Origin: CAZZCP01 sp964653235
GTDB lineage: Bacteria; Bdellovibrionota; Bdellovibrionia; Bdellovibrionales; UBA840
Length of the DNA: 11,466 bases
Assembly: GCA_964653235.1 (NCBI GenBank)
Contig: CAZZCP010000072.1
Location: forward strand, 1 to 11,466
Direction of reading: 5' to 3'
Shown here: in pieces, positions 6,763 through 11,466 of the stretch
Position numbering within the stretch: position 1 is the stretch's first letter
Layout of the letters: each line of letters opens with the position of its first letter
The notes under the pieces: model-generated
What the model saw: only the letters and a program-made list of their open reading frames with translations
The model's database searches: none
What the model was told of the DNA's origin: nothing
Position numbers and translations under genes: made by a program

Positions 6763-8793
6763 ATGGACCTACTGCATATGGCCAGGCAGCTGAGTCTATG
6801 TAAATTTGATATTATCCTATTTAAAACCTTAGGGAGGAATCCTATCACACAAAAGTTAAATAAGACTGTTTTTTTCACTTCATCCATCTTGATTTTTTTA
6901 GTCACTTTTCTCGGAGCAAGTTATCCAGAGTTTATGGAAGTTTTTTTTGAATCGGTACAAAACTGGCTCATCAACAACACCAGCTGGATTTATGTTCTCT
7001 CTGTCGGCAGCTTATTGTTTTTTGCCATTTGGCTAATTTTCACTAGAAAAGGTTCCATTCGACTTGGACCAGATCACTCGGTGCCTGAGTTTTCTAACTT
7101 AAGTTGGTTTGCGATGTTATTCTCTGCTGGCATGGGAATCGGCTTGTTGTTTTTCGGGGTTGCAGAACCCATCATGCATTTCTCATCCCCACCTGTTGGT
7201 GAATCGATGAGTGTGCAGAGTGCAAGAGAAGCAATGAAAATCACATTCTTTCACTGGGGCCTTCATGCTTGGGCGATTTATGCTGTTTTTGCTGTCACTT
7301 TAGCCTACTTTTCTTATCGCAAAAATCTACCTCTTTTGCCACGATCGGCATTTTTTCCTTTTTTTAAAGATCGAATTTATGGGCCTATTGGCGATTTGAT
7401 TGACGTCTTTGCAGTTCTTGGCACCATGTTTGGTGTTGCAACGTCTCTGGGTTTTGGGGTCTCTCAAGTCAATGCTGGTTTGAGCTATTTATATGGTCTT
7501 GATCAGTCTCTAGGAGTACAGGTACTGTTGATTGCCGGGATTACCCTAATGGCGACTGCCTCGGTGGTACTTGGTCTCGATAAAGGCATCAAACGCTTAT
7601 CGAACCTCAATATGATTTTGGCTGTGTTTTTGTTAGTCTTTGTACTTTTGTTTGGCGAAACAGTATTAATCCTCAAATCTTTTGTGCAAAACACTGGGGC
7701 CTATCTCTCTGACTTAGTCCATAAGACCTTTAACCTCTATGCCTATGAAAAAAAAGAAGATTGGGTTGGTGGCTGGACGCTTTTGTATTGGGGCTGGTGG
7801 GTTTCTTGGGCTCCCTTTGTTGGGATTTTTATTGCACGAATATCTCGAGGGAGAAGCATTCGAGATTTTATGATTGGAGTCTTGTTCGTTCCTGCAGGCT
7901 TTACTTTTTTGTGGATGACAGTCTTTGGTAACTCAGCCATCGATTTGATTCTCAACAAAAATGCAATTGGTCTTGCCGAAGAAGTGAGTAAAAACGTTCC
8001 TGTAGCATTGTTTCGCTTTCTAGAGTATTTTCCTTTATCGAGTTTGATGTCGGTTATTGCTCTTTGCCTAGTGATTACCTTTTTTGTCAGCTCTTCTGAT
8101 TCTGGCTCTTTAGTCATCGACACTTTGTCTTCAGGGGGTGAGAAAGAGCCTCCTGTCTGGCAGAGAGTCTATTGGGCATTGTTAGAAGGCTGTGTCGCAG
8201 CAGTTTTGCTCTATGCAGGGGGCTTAGATGCCCTACAAACCATGACCATTGCGACTGCTTTTCCGATGATGTTTTTAATCTTTTTTGCTTCATTTTCTTT
8301 TGTTCGATCACTCAATGACGATTACAAATTGTTTGATGCAGTTCAAAACCATCAGACTGCGGTTCAGTATGTCAAGGCATCAACCCCTTGGCAAGATCGA
8401 CTGGAGGCATTGGTTGCCTATCCAGAAAAGAAAGATCTGAAAATGTTTATCGCCGAATCGGTAAAGCCAGCTTTGAGAGAATTGGCAGATGAATTAACAA
8501 ATAAAGGCATTACTGTGAAGTTAAAGTGTGATCATGAAGATTTCGCAGGACTCTTTATTTTTAATCACGGGCTAGAAAATTTTTCGTATGAAGTGCGCAG
8601 CTGCTTTTATTCGACTCCAAGCTATGCCACTGAAGATTCAGAGAGATTCGGCAGAGCTGAAGTTTTTGTTTTGCAAGGCGGACAACAGTATGATGTCTAC
8701 GGTTATACCAAAGGGCAAATTATAGCCGATTTTATTACCCAATATGAAAAACATCTTCATTATTTGCATGTGAATCATGGGGAGCAGTCTTAG
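6763..8793 (+). CDS. betT: BCCT-family choline/betaine transporter, BetT type
   Basis: A secondary transporter of the betaine-choline-carnitine family, taking up choline or another quaternary amine in osmoprotection. Twelve membrane segments are expected between about residues 35 and 520. Diagnostic motifs are GMGIGLLFFGVAEP (near residue 123) and WTLLYWGWWVSWAPFVG (near 338), the aromatic region that cages the ammonium group, then ARISRG. The long hydrophilic C-terminal domain (about 160 residues, with RAEVFVLQGGQQYDVYGYTK and QYEKHLHYLH) is typical of BetT, where it senses osmolarity. E. coli BetT is also 677 residues. The start is uncertain: TTG 6760, ATG 6763 and ATG 6778 lack Shine-Dalgarno sites. 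A strong GGGAGGA site (6832-6838) sits 6 bases before an in-frame ATC (6844), and similarity to BetT begins there. No bet genes for choline oxidation are nearby. Confidence 0.9.
   Translation: MDLLHMARQLSLCKFDIILFKTLGRNPITQKLNKTVFFTSSILIFLVTFLGASYPEFMEVFFESVQNWLINNTSWIYVLSVGSLLFFAIWLIFTRKGSIRLGPDHSVPEFSNLSWFAMLFSAGMGIGLLFFGVAEPIMHFSSPPVGESMSVQSAREAMKITFFHWGLHAWAIYAVFAVTLAYFSYRKNLPLLPRSAFFPFFKDRIYGPIGDLIDVFAVLGTMFGVATSLGFGVSQVNAGLSYLYGLDQSLGVQVLLIAGITLMATASVVLGLDKGIKRLSNLNMILAVFLLVFVLLFGETVLILKSFVQNTGAYLSDLVHKTFNLYAYEKKEDWVGGWTLLYWGWWVSWAPFVGIFIARISRGRSIRDFMIGVLFVPAGFTFLWMTVFGNSAIDLILNKNAIGLAEEVSKNVPVALFRFLEYFPLSSLMSVIALCLVITFFVSSSDSGSLVIDTLSSGGEKEPPVWQRVYWALLEGCVAAVLLYAGGLDALQTMTIATAFPMMFLIFFASFSFVRSLNDDYKLFDAVQNHQTAVQYVKASTPWQDRLEALVAYPEKKDLKMFIAESVKPALRELADELTNKGITVKLKCDHEDFAGLFIFNHGLENFSYEVRSCFYSTPSYATEDSERFGRAEVFVLQGGQQYDVYGYTKGQIIADFITQYEKHLHYLHVNHGEQS
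6832..6838 (+). promoter_or_regulatory. Strong Shine-Dalgarno site inside the nominal betT start region
   Basis: GGGAGGA lies 81 bases after TTG 6760 and at ideal spacing from the in-frame codon ATC at 6844-6846. It has no in-frame ATG, GTG or TTG at a suitable distance. It suggests that translation of betT may really begin at a non-standard ATC, or that a start codon has mutated. Confidence 0.5.
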
Positions 8794-8809
8794 TTTTGAC
8801 TTTCTTGAC

Positions 8810-8858
8810 CGGCTTAGGGAAGATCTGACATAAGCCGCATAGAATATAAGGGCTTATG
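8810..8858. repeat. Three alternating 6-bp repeats at exact 20-bp spacing (two overlapping hairpins)
   Basis: GGCTTA begins at 8811, its complement TAAGCC at 8831 and GGCTTA again at 8851. Extended pairing gives two mutually exclusive hairpins: CGGCTTA (8810-8816) with TAAGCCG (8831-8837), or CATAAGCC (8829-8836) with GGCTTATG (8851-8858). Both have 14-nt loops. No T-tract follows, so a simple terminator for betT is not supported. Function unknown; the spacing of about two helical turns also suits protein binding sites. Confidence 0.6.
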
Positions 8859-8956
8859 CTAAAATAGAAGTATTTATTGTAAGGTTTAACTTAGGTGCAA
8901 TTCTTATCTATCTGCAAGAATAAGATATAGTACCTCTTTCACCGGGACCAATAGGC
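8859..8956. other. Gene-free stretch before the transposase remnant
   Basis: AT-rich, with no open frame of note and no clear promoter. The upstream (N-terminal) part of the transposase is not found here in any frame, so the left part of the element is deleted or unrecognisable. No terminal inverted repeat could be matched to the right side. Confidence 0.4.
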
Positions 8957-9721
8957 ATGTCAAAAATCAAATCGGTTCCTTCAATATTACTCAGGTCTAA
9001 ACTTATTTTTTCTCCACTTCGAAAACGCATGAGTCAACCAGGGCTAATGGTTCAGATGGATGGATCCCCTCATAAATGGTTCGGTGATCGTGAGAGCTGT
9101 CTCATTGCAATGATCGATGATGCCACGAGCACTGTTCATGGTGAATTTTTTGAAGGCGAGACCACAGCAGCTTGCATGAAGGCTCTAAAGGACTTCGTAA
9201 AAAAGTACGGCGTATTTAGAGTTCTTTATACAGATAAGGCTCTTAACGAGCTTGGTGCCCATGTGGTGTACGCTCATAGCCCCGAAGCTAAAGGTCGGAT
9301 CGAGCGCCTTTTTGGAACTCTCCAGGACCGTCTGGTGGCTGAGATGAGGCTCAATAAAATACGAACGATTGAGCAGGCTAATGATTTTTTACAAACTCAG
9401 TACCTGCCACTTTACCATAACCCTCGTCATGCGGTTCTAGCTGAGAACCCTGAGTCGGCATACAGACCAGTTCCTGAGGGCAAGGATTTAGATGGAGTTT
9501 TTTGTGTTAAAGAGTACAGGCTGATCAAAAAAGACCATACCGTCAGCCTATTTGCTGAACGTTGGATGATCGCCAATGAACTCAAGTTCTCGATAGCTGG
9601 CCACAAGCTTGAGATCCGCTTCCAGGCTAATGGAACATGGCGAGCCTGGTTCGCGGGAAGGAGAATAAAGCTCGTAAAAGTACAAAAGCTAAAGAAAGCA
9701 GCAGGAGGACCGATGTACTGA
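8957..9721 (+). pseudogene. ISNCY-family transposase remnant (DDE/rve core), N-terminally and internally deleted
   Basis: An open frame of 254 residues with the integrase-like core of ISNCY-type (IS1202-group) transposases. VQMDGSPHKWFGDR (residues 32-45) gives the first catalytic Asp (35), VLYTDK the second (93), and AHSPEAKGRIERLFGTLQDRL the Glu (116). The helix-turn-helix N-terminal half, usually over 100 residues, is missing, and residues 1-20 do not resemble the family. The second Asp and the Glu are only 23 residues apart because the frame jumps from YTDK straight to ALNELGAHVVYAHSP. Intact relatives have tens of residues between them, so an in-frame deletion near base 9239 has removed part of the active-site domain. 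The enzyme should be inactive. Codon use is visibly more GC-rich than in the flanking genes, consistent with foreign origin. No inverted repeats or target duplication were found. Confidence 0.85.
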
Positions 9722-9840
9722 CAAAATCGCTTGGTAGTTAAACTGACATTTTGGCCTGGTAATCACACATTGTTTTTAGCTGCACCCTTTTGTTTCACTT
9801 TTTTTTTAAAAATGAAGCCTGCTTTCGATCACTTAGTTTA

Positions 9841-9882
9841 CTTGTCTGAAAATGCATTCAATTTTAAAGAATCTTAGACAGG
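9841..9882 (+). repeat. Nested stem-loop in the intergenic region
   Basis: CTTGTCT (9841-9847) pairs with AGACAGG (9876-9882) through 7 bp including one U-G. Within the loop AAAAT (9849-9853) can pair with ATTTT (9861-9865). The stem is modest but lies next to two further dyads, suggesting a structured RNA or a cluster of binding sites. Confidence 0.4.
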
Positions 9883-9886
9883 ATAA

Positions 9887-9900
9887 ACAAAATATTTTGT
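9887..9900. repeat. Perfect 14-bp AT-rich palindrome
   Basis: ACAAAATATTTTGT equals its own reverse complement over 14 bp with no spacer. It cannot form a good RNA hairpin, so a dimeric DNA-binding protein site is the more natural reading. It lies about 100 bases upstream of the SET-domain gene. Confidence 0.5.
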
Positions 9901-9906
9901 AGACTT

Positions 9907-9965
9907 AACTGCTTTCGGACGGACGTCCGAAGTGAAATAAAAGGGAGCAGTTTTTGATTTTTTAA
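9907..9965 (+). terminator. Terminator-like compound hairpin without an upstream gene
   Basis: An outer 7-bp stem AACTGCT (9907-9913) with AGCAGTT (9946-9952) runs into a T-rich stretch TTTTTGATTTTTT. Directly inside lies an 8-bp inverted repeat TTCGGACG (9914-9921) and CGTCCGAA (9924-9931) with a 2-base spacer, far more GC-rich than its surroundings. The form fits an intrinsic terminator or attenuator. The only plus-strand gene before it is the dead transposase, so it may end an unannotated small RNA or control the SET gene. Confidence 0.55.
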
Positions 9966-10001
9966 ATTGACGAAGCTCTGAAAATAGTGAAATAGAATCG
10001 G

Positions 10002-10649
10002 ATGATTATTCCTAATATTCAAATTAGATGGATTTCTGAAGAAAAAGGCTATGGTTTATTTGCTACTAGCGATATACCTAAGGGAACTATTACTTTTGCT
10101 CAAGATAGTTTGGATATTGTGATTACACCAGACAATCTAGATAATATTAATCCTCTTCTAAGGCTACATGTCGAAAAATATTCCTATGAAGATTTTTTGG
10201 GAAATCGCATTATATCTTGGGATTTGGCCAAGTATATGAATCATGAAGATGATGCAAATACATTATCAACAGGCTATGGATTTGAAATCGCGATAAGAGA
10301 TATTTTATCTGGTGAAGAGGTCACTGATGACTACAGAATTTTTAGCACGCACCATAACACAAGCAATTGGCATCTAGATTCACAGAAACAAGGAGTTATA
10401 GTATTGTTTCCCGAAGACCTTGAAAAAGAGTGGGATCGAAAAGTGCTGGATGCTCTCAGCTATATTGAAAGAGTTGAGCAGCCCTTACGTGATTTTATTG
10501 ACTCTGATACTTGGTTAAATGCCACTTCTGTTACATCCTTTCCAGAAAAGTATGTACCTGTAAAGAATTCTTTTCCGCTTAAGTACCGAGTGCATATGGA
10601 GAGTATAAAATCTGAGTCATCTGAATTTCAAAAGCCTTCTTGCTCCTAA
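10002..10649 (+). CDS. SET-domain protein, putative protein-lysine methyltransferase
   Basis: SET enzymes transfer methyl from S-adenosylmethionine to lysine side chains. The 215-residue product shows the conserved elements in order: GYGLFATSDIPKGT (residues 16-29, opening strand with the Gly-x-Gly), then AKYMNHEDDANT (76-87, equivalent of the NHSxxPN knot motif, N80/H81). FEIAIRDILSGEEVTDDY (94-111) follows, ending in the Tyr111 expected near the active site. A post-SET cysteine cluster is absent. The C-terminal 100 residues are helical (FPEDLEKEWDRKVLDALSYI, then VEQPLRDFI), as in other short bacterial SET proteins. There is no signal peptide, so it is probably cytoplasmic. ATG 10002 is the first start after an in-frame TAG at 9993; no good Shine-Dalgarno sequence precedes it. 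The dioxygenase gene begins right after or across its stop. Substrate unknown. AT-rich codons suggest acquisition. Confidence 0.83.
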   Translation: MIIPNIQIRWISEEKGYGLFATSDIPKGTITFAQDSLDIVITPDNLDNINPLLRLHVEKYSYEDFLGNRIISWDLAKYMNHEDDANTLSTGYGFEIAIRDILSGEEVTDDYRIFSTHHNTSNWHLDSQKQGVIVLFPEDLEKEWDRKVLDALSYIERVEQPLRDFIDSDTWLNATSVTSFPEKYVPVKNSFPLKYRVHMESIKSESSEFQKPSCS

Positions 10650-10722
10650 GTTAAAGGATTTTCTTTGCAGTTACTCGCAAAATTACTTTTGGGAATGCAA
10701 AGATTTTTTACCTGAAAAATAT
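10648..10722 (+). other. In-frame 5' extension of the dioxygenase without a standard start codon
   Basis: The dioxygenase frame is open from 10609 (after TAA 10606-10608). The translation of this stretch reads like the family's natural N terminus: KLKDFLCSYSQNYF, then WECKDFLPEKYLDP leading into the annotated part. No ATG, GTG or TTG occurs in this frame before TTG 10723; only CTG codons at 10612 and 10621, inside the SET gene, could serve. The SET stop (10647-10649) lies one base out of frame with it. Confidence 0.6.
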
Positions 10723-11250
10723 TTGGATCCAATTTTGAATCTTGCTCAACAAATCGAGAGCTCTGATCAATTGTTTAATGCAGGTATTGGAAAGGGATTC
10801 AGCAAGCAGGTGGATACTTCAATAAGATCTGATAAGATTTTTTGGATCGACAATATTGAGAATGAAGAAATTCAGTGGTTAAGAGATATTTTTGAAGGCT
10901 TAAAAATTACTTTTAAGGAGTATTTCTACTTACCTATTAAAAGATATGAATTTCATCTTGCAAAATATGAAAAGGGTGGGTTTTACCGCCTTCACACAGA
11001 TCGGCATGTTAAGAAACCAGGTCGATTGGTTTCTTGTGTGTTGTATTTAAGCACTTGTCCTGTTGATCAGGGGGGAGAATTGATTTTGTATGATGAGGAG
11101 CTCCAGCCGATAAAAATCAGACCTGAGAGAGGCAAGCTTATTGTTTTTGATAGTGGCTTGGAGCATGAAGTGAAAAAGACTGGAGTCGATCGCTGGAGTA
11201 TCACGGGGGGGTTAAGATCAGATCTGCATCCCAGTCTTCGATTGTCTTAA
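10723..11250 (+). CDS. 2OG-Fe(II) dioxygenase, prolyl 4-hydroxylase-like
   Basis: Belongs to the Fe(II)- and 2-oxoglutarate-dependent oxygenases (P4Hc type), which hydroxylate protein residues or small molecules with release of CO2 and succinate. Counting from TTG 10723 (175 residues), the iron ligands are HTD (His91, Asp93) and His148 in LEHEV. The 2-oxoglutarate-binding Arg is in DRWSITGG (Arg157). The double-stranded beta-helix strands VSCVLYLS, GGELILYD and GKLIVFDSG are clear. The N-terminal GIGKGFSKQVDTSIRSDKIFWID matches bacterial P4H-like proteins (split: AGIGKG at 20-25, IRSDKIFWID at 34-43). The conserved N-terminal helix extends about 25-30 residues upstream of TTG 10723, so the true start is probably earlier and not a standard codon. 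No signal peptide. It follows the SET gene directly and is likely co-transcribed with it. The substrate is unknown. Confidence 0.85.
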   Translation: MDPILNLAQQIESSDQLFNAGIGKGFSKQVDTSIRSDKIFWIDNIENEEIQWLRDIFEGLKITFKEYFYLPIKRYEFHLAKYEKGGFYRLHTDRHVKKPGRLVSCVLYLSTCPVDQGGELILYDEELQPIKIRPERGKLIVFDSGLEHEVKKTGVDRWSITGGLRSDLHPSLRLS

Positions 11251-11261
11251 AAATATAAATG

Positions 11262-11296
11262 AAGCCAAGCATGTAGCTAGAGTCCGTCATTGGCTT
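11262..11296. terminator. Hairpin between dioxygenase gene and tRNA-Glu, weak terminator candidate
   Basis: AAGCCAA (11262-11268) pairs perfectly with TTGGCTT (11290-11296) around a 21-nt loop. On the minus strand it is followed by CATTTATATTTTT, so it better suits the end of the minus-strand tRNA transcript than the dioxygenase mRNA, which has no T-tract after it. The long loop lowers confidence. Confidence 0.35.
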
Positions 11297-11365
11297 GTCA
11301 ATAATGTAGTAGTGCTAAAAAAGCTTAAAGGATGAAGACGCAGATAAAGAAATTTTTAATGAGAT

Positions 11366-11441
11366 TGGCGACCCCAACGGGATTTGAACCCGTGTCTCCA
11401 CCGTGAAAGGGTGGCATCCTAGGCCCCTAGACGATGGGGTC
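11366..11441 (-). tRNA. tRNA-Glu (anticodon TTC)
   Basis: The minus strand folds as a complete 76-nt cloverleaf. Acceptor GACCCCA pairs with TGGGGTC. The anticodon stem CCACC/GGTGG encloses loop CTTTCAC, with anticodon TTC at 11407-11405. The T arm is ACGGG, TTCAAAT, CCCGT. The discriminator is G and the 3' CCA is encoded (11368-11366). Sequence and layout match bacterial tRNA-Glu. Its 3' end faces the SET/dioxygenase region, the usual orientation for integration at a tRNA gene. Confidence 0.96.
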
Positions 11442-11466
11442 GCATTTGAACAATTTATGAATATCA

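Larger units (their letters stand above)
9722..10001. other. 280-base gene-free, dyad-rich region before the SET gene
   Basis: Holds no credible protein-coding frame. The left part (9722-9830) may include the right end of the insertion sequence (CTGACATTTTGG near 9744-9755 resembles ends seen in this IS family, low confidence). The right part contains the nested stem-loop, the 14-bp palindrome and the terminator-like structure listed separately. After it, TTGACG (9967-9972) resembles a -35 box, but the best -10 (TAGAAT, 9993-9998) is 20 bases away and too close to ATG 10002 to serve. Confidence 0.5.

Noticed and set aside
7743..8123. 126-codon open frame on the minus strand inside betT
   Set aside because: It lies wholly antisense to the conserved membrane core of betT, has no Shine-Dalgarno support and reads as low-quality Lys/Thr/Ser-rich sequence.
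8794..9780. Complete insertion sequence with terminal inverted repeats
   Set aside because: The transposase is truncated, and no matching inverted repeats or target duplication could be found on the two sides.
9967..9998. Promoter TTGACG ... TAGAAT in front of the SET gene
   Set aside because: The spacing is 20 bases, and transcription would begin at or inside the start codon.
1..11466. CRISPR array, rRNA, prophage structural genes or known defence genes
   Set aside because: No regularly spaced direct repeats of CRISPR type, no rRNA segments and no such protein motifs were seen.

Overview
The window is AT-rich bacterial chromosome. Gene content points to a Gram-negative proteobacterium-like organism: a FadE-type acyl-CoA dehydrogenase with its special C-terminal domain, a PlsB-type glycerol-3-phosphate acyltransferase, small MscS, BetT and Sec-type signal peptides. 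A member of Bdellovibrionota (Bdellovibrio/Bacteriovorax relatives) would fit the mix and base composition, but that placement is inference; no rRNA or other strong marker is present.

Layout. Bases 1-4653 are ordinary plus-strand envelope and lipid genes: the 3' part of fadE with a textbook terminator, a small secreted LysM protein, a 610-residue PlsB-like acyltransferase, and an MscS channel. They share a theme of fatty acid use, phospholipid synthesis and the cell envelope. At 4693-5560 two minus-strand genes encode small exported proteins of unknown function, separated by an intrinsic terminator whose 3' arm could alternatively pair with the next gene's Shine-Dalgarno sequence. Divergent from them are a radical SAM/SPASM protein and a BetT-type BCCT transporter (5831-8793). 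The best ribosome-binding site of the transporter lies exactly in front of an in-frame ATC, not an ATG.

From 8794 onward the window looks like accessory DNA. It holds a 20-bp phased GGCTTA/TAAGCC repeat trio and a dead ISNCY-type transposase that has lost its N terminus and part of its catalytic core. Next is a 280-bp gene-free stretch packed with dyad symmetries and ending in a terminator-like structure. Two AT-rich genes follow, a SET-domain protein and a 2OG-Fe(II) dioxygenase, and the window closes with a minus-strand tRNA-Glu(TTC) with encoded CCA. The SET and dioxygenase genes are adjacent, co-directional and probably co-expressed. Both families often modify protein side chains, so they could form a small protein-modification module. 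The dioxygenase has no ATG, GTG or TTG where its conserved N terminus should begin, which raises the possibility of coupling, frameshifting or an unusual start.

No CRISPR array, riboswitch of a known class, origin or rRNA gene was seen. The most unusual parts are the dyad-rich intergenic region at 9830-9965, the SET/dioxygenase junction, and the competing hairpins at 5233-5273.
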